Both the position numbers and the translations under genes were made by a program. This document shows, piece after piece, positions 10,101-18,856 of a DNA stretch of 64,000 nucleotides. How positions within the stretch are numbered: the stretch's first letter is position 1; the number at the start of each line of letters is the position of its first letter. Below the pieces are notes generated by a model. That model saw only the letters and a program-made list of their open reading frames with translations, did not search any database and was not told where the DNA came from. The stretch is from an uncultured bacterium (GTDB lineage Bacteria > Cyanobacteriota > Vampirovibrionia > Gastranaerophilales > Gastranaerophilaceae): NCBI GenBank assembly GCA_949288725.1, contig CASELF010000063.1:45598-109597 (forward strand), read 5' to 3'.

Positions 10101-10303
10101 GCTGCTATTGTTGATTCTACAACGTCTGAACTTGCACCTGCGTATGTCGCTTGAACTACAACCTGCGGTGGTGTTATTGATGGATATTCTTCAAGTGGCA
10201 ATACTTTTATCATTAGCATTCCGGCAAGAAGTATTACCATTGAGATTACAATCGCTAGTTTCGGTCTTTTTATAAACAAGTTTCCATTGTTGTTGTCAAG
10301 CAT
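7169..10303 (-). CDS. RND-family multidrug efflux transporter, HAE1 type
   Basis: The inner-membrane proton-driven pump of the tripartite system. 1044 residues, the normal AcrB/MexB length, with twelve predicted membrane helices and two large periplasmic loops. It begins with FIKRPKLAIVIS and EEYPSITPPQVVV. The TM4 proton-relay pair is visible in AVGLVVDDAIVVLEN, and the TM10-11 part has GLVMLIGLSTKQAILIVEF. HAE1 members export drugs, bile salts and hydrophobic toxins; the substrate here is not determinable. It is the middle gene of the MFP-RND-OMF operon, 13 bp after the adaptor gene. Confidence 0.96.
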   Translation of the reverse strand: MLDNNNGNLFIKRPKLAIVISMVILLAGMLMIKVLPLEEYPSITPPQVVVQATYAGASSDVVESTIAAPVEAQLNGVDNMIYMTSTSQNGSYKLTIYFDVGTDPDMSVVNVQNQLQLVTPRLPEEVRRYGLSVKKSTGGPGLLMISVDSPHNTYDNLFIANYADIFIKDEIARIKGVGNVSVFGSESYAMRIWLDADKMANYGLSTTEVTNAIQAQNIQSPAGDLGVEPMKDKQLIKLTMRTKGRLKTAEEFEDIIIKSLPNGAQVRIKDIARVDLGAESYSYFSRISGRNSAIITVSQMPEANAIQLSNKIRAKLKELSKSFPKDIEYKVQHDETEFVRESIHEVVTAVALAVLLVSIVTYLFLGTARAAFIPFAAIPVSLIGVFIFMNLFGFSINLLILFGLVLAVGLVVDDAIVVLENTQRHIQDGLSPKEATEVTMKEVFGAVVATSLVLMAVFVPVSFMGGITGRMFRQFALCIASSIGLSTMVALTLAPALCSTILKEDTGKADFKFIQKFDDWFNKVRDKYLEGTSIFVNSWKMTVSVLSIIIVLTGFMFLIIPRGFLPDEDRGTIFTQIQLPEGSSASRTDEVAKDIESKFKNIPGIKDLISLIGFDGENTALIVSHLKPWGERKSKEESLDGIMKNIKKQVAHYPDATVASFSPPAITGLGMFGGFEYQLLDKGDRSASEFYDEAVKLMSKARENPDFTMIYSSYTANLPQLLIDVDVDKAMAQNVEVSEVYNAIASYFAKTYVNDFNKYGRVYRVFLQADAPYREKLSDLGKIYVKNNYGKMVPLTAVIKTSNIVGPYKITRYNMYPAITINGSARSGISSGKAMDMMEELSEKVLPKDMGFSWSGSSLQEKQSSGQILPILIMSLVFIFLFLVGLYESWFLPVSVLLVTPVSLVGALLFQYVAGYSMDLYSQIGLVMLIGLSTKQAILIVEFAKDAHQEGMPIKEAAMQAAKLRFRAVMMTNIAFILGLLPLVFAQGAGAASRHSVGMTVFGGMMAVAFIGTFLVPAFYVMIEELKIYLTNKITEFKERKKDV

Positions 10304-10316
10304 ATTTTATTGGTCC

Positions 10317-11492
10317 TTATTTCTCTTTTTTATTATTAGGATATAGGGCTTTGTTCAGTTTTGCCATTTCTTCTTTTGACACTACTTTTACCGGTAAGCC
10401 CGGCATTACTTTTAATATACCGTCAACTACTATTTTGTCCCCAGGTTTTAATCCGTCTTTGACTATCCAATTTTTCCCGGTTTGACCGTCTAGTTTTAAG
10501 TAGGTTAATTGTGGAAGCCCGTTTTCATCAATTTTATATACGTATTTGCCTTCTTGGTTTTCTTGTACTGCTGTTACTGGTACTACAGGTACTTTTATTT
10601 TATTGTTTGCATAAAGTTTTATGTTGACAAATTCTCCGTGCAATAATCTGTTCTTAGGGTTTTGGAAGGTTGCCCTCATTGTTACTGTACCTGTTGTGTC
10701 ATCAACTTTGTTATCTAAAAAGTCTTGTACTCCGTCAAGTTCGTATTTTTCTCCACTTTGAAAATATAATTCTACTTTTCTTTTTTCATCAACTTTTTTG
10801 TCTGATTTTGTTAATGCCACATATTCCTTTGATGGTAGCGGGAATGTTACATATATTGGATTAGTGCTGTTTATTGTTGTTAGTGAACCTGATGTTGGGG
10901 TTACATAGTTCCCGATAGTAACATCTATTATCCCTATTCTGCCGTCAACTGGAGCTTTTACTTGGGTATAACTAAGATTCCTGTTTGTATCACTGTAACT
11001 TGCTTGTGCGGCTTTTAGTTGTGCTTGAAGTGCATTTCTGTTCGATAAAATTTCATCATATCGTGATTTTGCTATATAATCCTTTTTTACAAGTTCTTCG
11101 GCTCTTGCTAATTGTTTATTTGCATAATCTAATTGTGCTTTTATATTTTGTACGTTTGCACTTGCCATATTGGATGCGTTTTGAAATTCTGCGGGTTCTA
11201 TTAAAAATAGTGTGTCACCTGCTTTTACGTAATCGCCTTCTTTAAAGTAGCTTTTTTGCAAATATCCTGAAATTCTTGCTAAAATACTTACTTGATATTT
11301 TGAAACTATTCTGCCTGGGGCTTCAAAACTTTGTAAAACTTCATCTTCTTTAACCGTATCTATTACAACTTCAGGAACCTGACGACCTTTTCCTTGGCTT
11401 GACAGGTATTTTGAATAGGCAAATCGCGCCCCTATTGCAAGGAGAATACTTGCAAGTATTATAAGTATTGTTATAACCATTTTTGATTTCAT
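10317..11492 (-). CDS. Efflux RND transporter periplasmic adaptor subunit
   Basis: Links the RND pump to the TolC channel. 391 residues. An N-terminal membrane anchor/signal (residues 5-25) is followed by a lipoyl half-domain (SILARISGYLQKSYFKEGD), an alpha-hairpin (about residues 105-170), the second lipoyl half (VKAPVDGRIGIIDVTIGNYV) and beta-barrel/membrane-proximal domains. A conserved HGEFVNIKL fragment is visible in the barrel. It is the first gene of the operon, with an AGGGAGA ribosome site; an inverted repeat upstream may be its operator. The order adaptor-pump-channel is the classical one. Confidence 0.94.
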   Translation of the reverse strand: MKSKMVITILIILASILLAIGARFAYSKYLSSQGKGRQVPEVVIDTVKEDEVLQSFEAPGRIVSKYQVSILARISGYLQKSYFKEGDYVKAGDTLFLIEPAEFQNASNMASANVQNIKAQLDYANKQLARAEELVKKDYIAKSRYDEILSNRNALQAQLKAAQASYSDTNRNLSYTQVKAPVDGRIGIIDVTIGNYVTPTSGSLTTINSTNPIYVTFPLPSKEYVALTKSDKKVDEKRKVELYFQSGEKYELDGVQDFLDNKVDDTTGTVTMRATFQNPKNRLLHGEFVNIKLYANNKIKVPVVPVTAVQENQEGKYVYKIDENGLPQLTYLKLDGQTGKNWIVKDGLKPGDKIVVDGILKVMPGLPVKVVSKEEMAKLNKALYPNNKKEK

Positions 11493-11532
11493 TTTTTATA
11501 TCTCCCTTTGGATATCTGGTGAGGTAAAAGCC

Positions 11533-11549
11533 CTAATCATTATTATTAG
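11533..11549. promoter_or_regulatory. Inverted repeat, candidate operator of the efflux operon
   Basis: On the minus strand CTAATAAT-A-ATGATTAG, a 17-bp near-perfect palindrome (7 of 8 pairs), lies between the rdgB stop and the adaptor ribosome site. Efflux operons are commonly repressed by TetR or MarR proteins binding such sites, but no regulator gene is adjacent here. Confidence 0.4.
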
Positions 11550-11566
11550 TTTAATATAAATCAGAA

Positions 11567-12157
11567 TTATCTGTCAATTATAAATTCTTTTATATATTTT
11601 ATCATTTTGTTCAATGCTATACTCCTATGGGATATCGTATTTTTTAATGATTCAGGCATTTCTGCTATTGTGATTTCGTATCCGTCAGGAATGAAAATGG
11701 GATCATATCCAAAACCGTTTGTGCCTGCTTGCTTTGTTGCAATATTTCCGTGACACTCTCCAATTTCTTGGTTTAATATATTTCCATCTTTATCTACAAG
11801 TGTCATAGCACAAACAAATTTTGCCTTTCTATTAGCCAAGTCGTTAATATTTTTAAGAAGTTTGTCTATGCGCTCTTGGGCTGTTGGAGCGTATCTTGCA
11901 GAGTACAACCCCGGTTCACCGTTTAGGGCTTCTACGCATAAGCCTGAATCGTCGGCCAGTGACAAATTGTGTGAAAGTTTTGATGCTTCTTTTGCTTTTA
12001 TATATGAATTTTCGGCAAAAGTTTTACCATTTTCATCAGGATCAAAACCTTCCGGGGGTAAGATAAATTCTATTCCAGAGCCTTGGGCTATTTCATTTAT
12101 TTCTTTTACTTTGTGTTTATTGCCTGTTGCAAATACTATTTGTATTTTATTTTCCAT
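11567..12157 (-). CDS. rdgB: RdgB/HAM1 family XTP/dITP pyrophosphatase
   Basis: Hydrolyses non-canonical purine triphosphates (dITP, XTP) to keep them out of nucleic acids. 196 residues, the family's normal size. The diagnostic N-terminal FATGNKHKVKEI (substrate-binding) and ADDSGLCVEALNGEPGLYSA (catalytic Asp region), plus GFGYDPIF and SHR near the C terminus, are all present. The ATG overlaps the end of uppS by 11 bp, so it is co-translated with that gene at the end of the wall-precursor block. Confidence 0.95.
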   Translation of the reverse strand: MENKIQIVFATGNKHKVKEINEIAQGSGIEFILPPEGFDPDENGKTFAENSYIKAKEASKLSHNLSLADDSGLCVEALNGEPGLYSARYAPTAQERIDKLLKNINDLANRKAKFVCAMTLVDKDGNILNQEIGECHGNIATKQAGTNGFGYDPIFIPDGYEITIAEMPESLKNTISHRSIALNKMIKYIKEFIIDR

Positions 12158-12860
12158 ATCTTCTTTGCCTCATATTAAATTCTTCTATGCAAGATTTTAG
12201 CAAGTTCTTATCAAATTCAGGCCAGTATTCATTTTTGATTATGATTTCGGAATATGCAATTTGCCACAACAAGTAATTTGATATTCTTTTTTCTCCGCCT
12301 GTTCTTATCAAAATGTCAGGATCTGGTATCCCTTTTGTGTACAAATATTGTGAAATTATATCTGGGGTTATTTCTTCCGGTGGAATTTTATCTGTGACTA
12401 TTTGTTTTACTGCGTGGGTAATTTCATCTCTTGAACCATAATTTAGAGCAATTTGTAGCACTACACCTGTATTATTTTTAGTTGTTTCAACGGCGTTTGC
12501 TGTTACTTGTTGAAGTTTTGTTGATAATCTTGTTTTATCTCCTATAAAATGAATTTGAACACCTTCTTTGTGCATTTCTTCTAATTCGTTTTTTAGTGTA
12601 ACTGCAACTAAATCCATCAGAAAATCTACTTCTTCCTGTTTTCTGTTCCAATTTTCTGTGGAAAAGGCATATACGGTTAAATATTTTACTCCAAAATCTT
12701 TGCAGGCTCTAAGTGTCTTTTTTAATGCTTCGACTCCTTTTTTATGTCCCATAGCTGATGGTAAATTTTTTTCTTTTGCCCAACGTCTGTTTCCATCCAT
12801 TATGATTGCTATATGTTTTAAGTTTGTCTCTTTTACTATATTTTTTATTTCGTTATCCAC
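12147..12860 (-). CDS. uppS: Isoprenyl transferase (undecaprenyl diphosphate synthase)
   Basis: Makes the C55 lipid carrier used for peptidoglycan and surface glycans by cis-condensation of isopentenyl diphosphate. I place the start at a GTG (12860) seven bases after AAGGA, immediately downstream of the ilvD stop; the longer ATG frame (to 12944) would run 73 bp into ilvD with a non-family N terminus. The resulting 237 residues fit the family. HIAIIMDGNRRWA gives catalytic Asp22, and the C-terminal DILIRTGGEKRISNYLLWQ and AYSEI motifs bind isopentenyl diphosphate. It overlaps rdgB by 11 bp. Confidence 0.93.
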   Translation of the reverse strand: MDNEIKNIVKETNLKHIAIIMDGNRRWAKEKNLPSAMGHKKGVEALKKTLRACKDFGVKYLTVYAFSTENWNRKQEEVDFLMDLVAVTLKNELEEMHKEGVQIHFIGDKTRLSTKLQQVTANAVETTKNNTGVVLQIALNYGSRDEITHAVKQIVTDKIPPEEITPDIISQYLYTKGIPDPDILIRTGGEKRISNYLLWQIAYSEIIIKNEYWPEFDKNLLKSCIEEFNMRQRRYGK

Positions 12861-12871
12861 TTTGTTTTCCT

Positions 12872-14530
12872 TTATAAAACTATTGCGCCGTGTGATGCGT
12901 CTTGAACATTTTTTGCATATTTGGCAAGATATCCTGATTTGCATTTCAATTCAAACGGTTTCAGATTTAATCTTCTTTTTGCTAGTTCTTCTTCAGATAC
13001 AAGAAGAGTTATTTCTTGAGTATTTATATCTATTTTTATTTTATCTCCGTCTTTTATAAGTGCTATAACTCCGCCTTCTGCGGCTTCAGGAACTACGTGT
13101 CCTACACAAATTCCTCTTGTTGCACCTGAAAATCTTCCATCTGTTATTAAGGCACATGTTTTACCAAGACCTTTTCCTACAAGTAGTGATGTTGGCGCCA
13201 ACATCTCACGCATTCCTGGACCTCCCTTTGGTCCTTCATAACGAATTACGATTACGTCACCCTCTTTTATTGTGTCATTTTCAAGTGCTTCCATAGCACT
13301 TTCTTCACTGTCAAATGTTCTGGCACTTCCTGTGAATTCATAACAATCTGGGTCAACTCCTGATGTTTTTATTACGCATCCGCCTTGTGCTAGATTTCCA
13401 TATAATATTGTTAAGCCGGCCTTTGTATATTTTGAATCTTTATAATATGGGATTATTGAGGTATCAATTTGTGCAGTTTTGGCTATTTCCAGTGTTGAAA
13501 TTCCTGATACGGTTGGGGTATCTGATATTAAATTTGCTGATGCTAAGGTTTTTAAAACTGCCGGTATTCCTCCTGCGTAGTGAAAATCAGCCATTGTTAA
13601 ACTTGAGGATGGATTGATCTTTACTATTTGGTGAACCTTTTTGCTTAATTCATCAAAATCGTTCAGTGTAATATCTATTCCTCCTGCATTTGCTATTGCA
13701 AGTGTATGTAAAAATGTGTTTGTAGAGCCACCTAGTGCCAAATCTGCAACTATCATATTTCGCATACTTTCTTTTGTAATTATTGTTGAAGGTTTTATGT
13801 CCTTTTCTACAAGGTCAACAATTTGCATGCCTGATTCAAATGCAATTCTTCTTTTTTGAGAAGATACAGCACTTGAACTTGCACAATATGGAAGGCTCAT
13901 CCCTAAGATTTCAGTTAAGCAAGCAAGTGTGTTTGCTGTGTACATTCCTTGACAAGAGCCTGCTGATGGGCAAGATGCTTCTTCCATTGCAAGTAATTCT
14001 TCTTCTGTAATTTCACCTTTGCGATATTTCCCAACGGCCTCAAATGAACCTGTCACCATAGTTAATTTATGATGACCTTGGCATTCGCCGTCTAGCATTG
14101 GGCCTGCTGTTACAATTATTGTTGGAATATCTATTCTCAATGCTGCAATAAGCATTCCGGGGGTTATTTTGTCGCAATTTGAAAGGAGAACTAACCCGTC
14201 AAGTTGATGTGCTTGGGCAACTGTTTCTACACAATCTGCTATCAAATCTCTTGATGGTAGTGAATATTGCATTCCGCAATGGCCCATTGCAATTCCATCA
14301 CATACTGCAGGAACACCAAAGATGAATGCTTGACCACCTGAAGTGTGTATTCCCTTTTCAATTTGTCTTTCTAAATCACGCATTCCGATATGACCGGGAA
14401 CCAAGTCTGAAAATGAACTTGCTATTCCTATAAATGGAGCATTCATATTCTTTTTACTAACTCCTGTAGCCATCAAAAGTCCGCGATGCGGAGTTCTTGC
14501 TATACCCTTTTTTATACTATCGCTTCGCAT
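12872..14530 (-). CDS. ilvD: Dihydroxy-acid dehydratase
   Basis: Dehydrates 2,3-dihydroxy-isovalerate and its homologue in isoleucine/valine synthesis using an Fe-S cluster. 552 residues, full length. Conserved blocks: [11 protein letters not shown] at the N terminus, [26 protein letters not shown] with cluster cysteines, and [15 protein letters not shown] near the C terminus. It lies between the nagA-like gene (31 bp upstream) and uppS (11 bp downstream), an unusual position for a branched-chain gene. leuD is elsewhere in the window (53.5 kb) and no other ilv gene is seen. Confidence 0.96.
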   Translation of the reverse strand: MRSDSIKKGIARTPHRGLLMATGVSKKNMNAPFIGIASSFSDLVPGHIGMRDLERQIEKGIHTSGGQAFIFGVPAVCDGIAMGHCGMQYSLPSRDLIADCVETVAQAHQLDGLVLLSNCDKITPGMLIAALRIDIPTIIVTAGPMLDGECQGHHKLTMVTGSFEAVGKYRKGEITEEELLAMEEASCPSAGSCQGMYTANTLACLTEILGMSLPYCASSSAVSSQKRRIAFESGMQIVDLVEKDIKPSTIITKESMRNMIVADLALGGSTNTFLHTLAIANAGGIDITLNDFDELSKKVHQIVKINPSSSLTMADFHYAGGIPAVLKTLASANLISDTPTVSGISTLEIAKTAQIDTSIIPYYKDSKYTKAGLTILYGNLAQGGCVIKTSGVDPDCYEFTGSARTFDSEESAMEALENDTIKEGDVIVIRYEGPKGGPGMREMLAPTSLLVGKGLGKTCALITDGRFSGATRGICVGHVVPEAAEGGVIALIKDGDKIKIDINTQEITLLVSEEELAKRRLNLKPFELKCKSGYLAKYAKNVQDASHGAIVL

Positions 14531-14561
14531 TTTATACCAATCCCTTCATATCAATTATATA

Positions 14562-15470
14562 TCAAATGATTTTTATATCGGTAATATTAAAATCTTTATC
14601 CCATTCAATTTCTCCTTGTAAAGGAATTTTATGGTATTTGTATGGGTTTATAATATATTCTTCATTTAATAAATTTTTCTTTCCTAAAATTTTTATTATA
14701 TCAGGTAATAATGTTGTGCTGCCCGCTAATGTACCTTCTTTTGAGGCGGCCTTTTTCCCGTCATAATAAATTTTTGAGCCTGCAAATTCAAATTCTTTTA
14801 CTTTACTATGAGTACACGGTAGGCAATCTGATATTAAGATGATTTTATTGGTTGGTTTGACTTTGAACAACAATTTTAGTGCATCATCTGAAACGTGAAC
14901 CCCATCTGCGATAATTTCTGTGTATAAATTATCGTTGATTAATGCACTGAGTGCTGTTGATTTGCCTCTGTGTGTGATTGGACTCATTGCATTAAAAGTG
15001 TGTGTTGCAGCATCACAGTTTTCCAAGTTCCCGCCTGTACAGTGTCCTGCTTGAACTTTTATTCCATTATCTTTTAGGTATGGAATAAACTCTGATGTGC
15101 ATAATTCAGGTGCAAGGGTTATTATTTTTATGAAATCATTTTCTATAAGTTTAAAATTTTCAACTGTTGGTTTAAGAAAATATTTTGAATCGTGTATCCC
15201 TTTTTTCTCAGGGTTTAGAAATATCCCTTCTAAATGCACACCTGCAATTTTTGCCATTTCTTTGGTTTGTTTTGTTGATGCGGTTTTAATAATTTTAATT
15301 TGGCGTTTTATATTTTCTATTGTATCAGTTACAAGAGTTGGAAATATTATTCCAACTCCTTCTTTTAGAATTTCTTTTGATAAATATAAAACATCATCAA
15401 CTGTTGCTGTATTAAAATCTACACCGTAGCAGCCGTGGAAATGTTGTTCAATCAGTAAAGGTGTTTTCAT
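14562..15470 (-). CDS. nagA: N-acetylglucosamine-6-phosphate deacetylase, shortened form
   Basis: Converts GlcNAc-6-P to GlcN-6-P, probably in peptidoglycan amino-sugar recycling. The TIM-barrel metal sites are present: EQHFHG (His10, His12), GVHLEGIF (Glu81), AGHCTGG (His143), THTFNAMS (His157), ISDC (Asp215) and LAGSTT. At 302 residues it lacks most of the small beta-sandwich domain that usually precedes and follows the barrel (about 380 residues in the family); the barrel begins almost at the initiator Met. It starts 2 bp after murE, strongly suggesting co-translation. It may be an active minimal enzyme or a related amidohydrolase. Confidence 0.82.
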   Translation of the reverse strand: MKTPLLIEQHFHGCYGVDFNTATVDDVLYLSKEILKEGVGIIFPTLVTDTIENIKRQIKIIKTASTKQTKEMAKIAGVHLEGIFLNPEKKGIHDSKYFLKPTVENFKLIENDFIKIITLAPELCTSEFIPYLKDNGIKVQAGHCTGGNLENCDAATHTFNAMSPITHRGKSTALSALINDNLYTEIIADGVHVSDDALKLLFKVKPTNKIILISDCLPCTHSKVKEFEFAGSKIYYDGKKAASKEGTLAGSTTLLPDIIKILGKKNLLNEEYIINPYKYHKIPLQGEIEWDKDFNITDIKII

Positions 15471-15472
15471 AG

Positions 15473-16948
15473 TTAGATTACACTTCCTGCAAAGACTTTC
15501 CTTGCTTGTTCTCTATCGTCAAAATGTATTGTCTTATCTTTTAGAATTTGATAGTCTTCATGACCTTTCCCTGCAAGAATAACAACATCATTATTGTTTG
15601 CAATAGTTTTTAGTAATGCAATTGCTTCGCCTCTATCAGGTTCTACCGTAACAATATCAGGACTTATTGATTTTAGGCCTGCTAAAATATCTGTTATTAT
15701 TTGTTGAGGGTCTTCTGAACGTGGATTATCGCTTGTTATAACTATTTTGTCTGCAAGTTTTTGAGCAATAGCACCCATTTTCGGACGCTTTGTTGCATCT
15801 CTATCACCGCCGCAACCGAACAGGCAGATTAATTTGCCATCAGGTGGTGTAATTTCTCTTGCTGATTTTAAGACATTTTCTAATCCGTCTGGTGTGTGTG
15901 CATAATCCACTATAACAAGCGGTTTTTTATTAACGATTTCAAATCTGCCTGCTACCCCGTGAACATTTTGTAATGCTTTTAGCGAAATATTTATGTCAAT
16001 TCCCATTGCAAGTGCTGCTGTTAATGCCGCAAGTACATTATAGACACTGAACATTCCGTTCATATGCAGATTTACACTATAGGTTTCTCCTTTATATGTC
16101 AATTTGAATTCTGCACCGTTTAGTGAAAAATGAATATCTTTTGCCATAACATCTGCACTTTTCTTAACTCCGTAAGTATATTTTCTTACGCCTTCCGGTA
16201 CTACAGAAAGAAATCTGTCACCATATTCATCATCTTTATTTATTACTGCAAAATCACCTTCTGTTAGTCTTTCAAATAGCATTGCTTTTGCTTTAAAGTA
16301 ATTTTCCATTGTAATATGGTAATCTAAATGATCCTGAGTTAAGTTTGTAAGAACTGCACCATTAAATCTGCAGCCTCCAACTCTATTTTGTTCAAGAGCG
16401 TGTGAACTAACCTCCATTACAACATTATCAATTTTTTCAACATCTTTTATCATTCTTAAGGTTGCTTGAAGTTCAGGTGCTTGCGGAGTTGTATGTTTTG
16501 CATCTCTATATTCACCGTTTGAGGATAATTTGTATCCTAATGTTCCTATCAAAGCACATTTTTGATGGTTTTCTTCAAATATTTTTTGAATAAGATGTGT
16601 AACTGTTGTTTTTCCGTTTGTGCCGGTTATTCCTATAAGATTTATCCCCTTTGACGGGCTTGAATAAAATCTGTCTGCTATATCAGCAATTTTATGTCTT
16701 GTTGAATCAACTTGTATCTGCGGAACTTTTACATCCGGAATTGCTCTTTCTACAAGTAATGCCGCTGCTCCATTTTCTATTGCCATTTTGGCATATTCAT
16801 GTCCGTCTGTATGTTCTCCTACTAAACAAATAAAGATATCTCCTTTTTTTGTTGTCTTTGAATTGTATGAAATCCCTGATATTTCAACATTCTTGAAGTT
16901 TATCAAATCGTCATACTGCAGATATTCAATTAATTCATCTAATTTCAT
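15473..16948 (-). CDS. murE: UDP-N-acetylmuramoyl-L-alanyl-D-glutamate--2,6-diaminopimelate ligase
   Basis: Adds the third residue of the peptidoglycan stem. 491 residues with the Mur ligase N-terminal, central and C-terminal domains. The ATP loop GITGTNGKTTVTH is at residues 106-118 and VVDYAHTPDGLENVL marks the start of the C-terminal domain. The specificity motif DNPRSEDP (about residue 407) is the one that binds meso-diaminopimelate, so the wall is DAP type. It follows ftsI by 18 bp and precedes nagA by 2 bp. ftsI-murE order is that of the classical division/cell-wall cluster, but murF, mraY and the rest do not follow. Confidence 0.97.
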   Translation of the reverse strand: MKLDELIEYLQYDDLINFKNVEISGISYNSKTTKKGDIFICLVGEHTDGHEYAKMAIENGAAALLVERAIPDVKVPQIQVDSTRHKIADIADRFYSSPSKGINLIGITGTNGKTTVTHLIQKIFEENHQKCALIGTLGYKLSSNGEYRDAKHTTPQAPELQATLRMIKDVEKIDNVVMEVSSHALEQNRVGGCRFNGAVLTNLTQDHLDYHITMENYFKAKAMLFERLTEGDFAVINKDDEYGDRFLSVVPEGVRKYTYGVKKSADVMAKDIHFSLNGAEFKLTYKGETYSVNLHMNGMFSVYNVLAALTAALAMGIDINISLKALQNVHGVAGRFEIVNKKPLVIVDYAHTPDGLENVLKSAREITPPDGKLICLFGCGGDRDATKRPKMGAIAQKLADKIVITSDNPRSEDPQQIITDILAGLKSISPDIVTVEPDRGEAIALLKTIANNNDVVILAGKGHEDYQILKDKTIHFDDREQARKVFAGSVI

Positions 16949-16966
16949 ATTTATTTATCTCCTGTT

Positions 16967-18748
16967 CTATTCTTCATTCTTCTTATTCTGTGGGGTATTA
17001 ACCTGAACTTTATCAGGCTTTAAGTCTAAAATTCTTGCCGTTTGTTCAGCAACCTCCTTAAATACCGGACCTGCAATTGTATTTCCCCATACAGGACCAA
17101 CTTTTGCGCTATCAACAACCACGTATATCAAAACCTGAGGATCACTTGCAGGTAGATATCCGATAGTTGATGTGTACATCGCTCCTGAATATCCAGGGCC
17201 GTTTTCTAATGGTTTTCTTGAAGTTCCTGTTTTTGCAGCAACGTTGTATTTATCCATTTTAATACAAGATTTTCCGTTGTTTACACTCATTGCAAGAAGT
17301 TTTGTTATTGTTCTTGCTGTTTCAGGGGAAACTGTCGGTATTCGTTTGACTTTTTCTGCTTCCTCTTCTTCTGAATATTTTATAACGTGTGGAGTTACTC
17401 TTACTCCGTTATTAGCAAGTGCTGAAACCGCTGATACCATTTGCATAATTGATACTGATGTTCCGTATCCGTATGACATTGTCATATGCAATCCTTTATC
17501 CCATAATTTTGGAGGAGCAAGTAAGCCTGATGATTCTCCAGGTAAGTCAATCCCTGATTTTGAGCCAAATCCGAATTTTCTCAGCATATCGTAAAATTCT
17601 TTGTGTGTCATCAATGCGCCAATATTTACAGAACCAATGTTGCTTGAATGTTCAAATAAATATACTAAATTGATTTTGCCCGGAGCACCTTTTTGTTTAT
17701 AGTCATAGTTTTCTATGGTGTAACCGCCAAACTTCATTCTTCCGGAATCTTCTATTATTGAATTTTCATTAATCTTTCCAAGTTCCATTGCACTTGTTAC
17801 TGTTATTGTTTTGAAGGTTGAACCCGGTGGATATACATCTGTTAGTGTCCAATTCTTAATTTGTTGGTTTGTCGCCTTTTGAAAATGATTTGGGTCGTAT
17901 GTCGGATATACTGCGTATGCTAGTATCTCTCCGTTTTTAGGATTCATAACTATTACGGCACCTCGTAGGGCTTCTTTTTCTTTTATTATTTTATTAAGTT
18001 CTCTTTCACATACGTGTTGAATTGCTGCATCTATCGTTAAGGTTATGTCTTGACCTTTTGGATTTCTGGTTGGACCTATCGGATCTGTTGGGATTTTATA
18101 GATTATTCTTCCGTCTCTTGTTTTTTCATAGGTCGCCCTCACTGCGTGCTCTAATTTGTCTTTTGCTGTTAGTTCTACACCATTTGAGACCCCTGCATCA
18201 AAGTTGTAAAATCCTAGAACATGTGAGGCAAATACTCCTTGCGGATATTCTCTTGTATTTTTTTTATCCAAACTTATTGATCTGAAATTGTTTTCATTTA
18301 ATACAGTCATAACCTTTTTTGCTGTATCTCTGTCAACATCTTTCTTTACTGCTATTACAGGTATTTTTGTGTTTGAAAGTTTGCTGTATAAATTTGCTTC
18401 TGATAGTCCTAAGATTGGGGCTAAAAGTTTTGCTATTCTCCTTGGGGTCTCTTTTTTAGAATATTCTACCGGTCGAGCATAGATATTATAGTATATTCTG
18501 TCTGTGGCAAGTTTTATGCCATGTCGGTCATAGATATCTCCGCGTACTGCAAAATCATGGTTTGCACGCTGTATTCGCCCTTTTTCTCTGTATTTATGCG
18601 GGTCGAAAATTTGCAGTTTTACAAGGTGTACTGCTAAAATTGCAATCGCTATCCAGTATAATGTTACCAGTATATTTAGTCTTTTGTTGCAAGACCTTCC
18701 TCTGGATGTTTTGCTGTTTTTCTCCCTATCCCTATCTTCGCTTCTCAT
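16967..18748 (-). CDS. ftsI: Penicillin-binding protein 2 / FtsI-type transpeptidase
   Basis: Cross-links septal peptidoglycan. 593 residues: basic cytoplasmic N terminus, one membrane helix (about residues 25-45), a PBP dimer domain (RGDIYDRHG at about residue 69) and the transpeptidase domain. The three active-site motifs are intact: S310-T-F-K313 (after PPG), S368-S-N370 and K506-T-G-T509. Monofunctional class B, no glycosyltransferase. First gene of the leftward wall cluster, divergent from the amidase-like gene at 18857. Confidence 0.94.
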   Translation of the reverse strand: MRSEDRDREKNSKTSRGRSCNKRLNILVTLYWIAIAILAVHLVKLQIFDPHKYREKGRIQRANHDFAVRGDIYDRHGIKLATDRIYYNIYARPVEYSKKETPRRIAKLLAPILGLSEANLYSKLSNTKIPVIAVKKDVDRDTAKKVMTVLNENNFRSISLDKKNTREYPQGVFASHVLGFYNFDAGVSNGVELTAKDKLEHAVRATYEKTRDGRIIYKIPTDPIGPTRNPKGQDITLTIDAAIQHVCERELNKIIKEKEALRGAVIVMNPKNGEILAYAVYPTYDPNHFQKATNQQIKNWTLTDVYPPGSTFKTITVTSAMELGKINENSIIEDSGRMKFGGYTIENYDYKQKGAPGKINLVYLFEHSSNIGSVNIGALMTHKEFYDMLRKFGFGSKSGIDLPGESSGLLAPPKLWDKGLHMTMSYGYGTSVSIMQMVSAVSALANNGVRVTPHVIKYSEEEEAEKVKRIPTVSPETARTITKLLAMSVNNGKSCIKMDKYNVAAKTGTSRKPLENGPGYSGAMYTSTIGYLPASDPQVLIYVVVDSAKVGPVWGNTIAGPVFKEVAEQTARILDLKPDKVQVNTPQNKKNEE

Positions 18749-18856
18749 TATCTATCCCTCAATATCTTAATTTTATCACAATGGTTGCTAAATTTCACAA
18801 TTATTAAATAAATTTACGAAATTATATTTTTTGTGAATTTATAGTATATTAATTCT

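Noticed and set aside
12861..12944. Longer uppS start 28 codons upstream
   Set aside because: The extension lies within ilvD, has a Cys/Arg-rich, family-foreign sequence and no ribosome site. A GTG with AAGGA just after the ilvD stop fits the family length.
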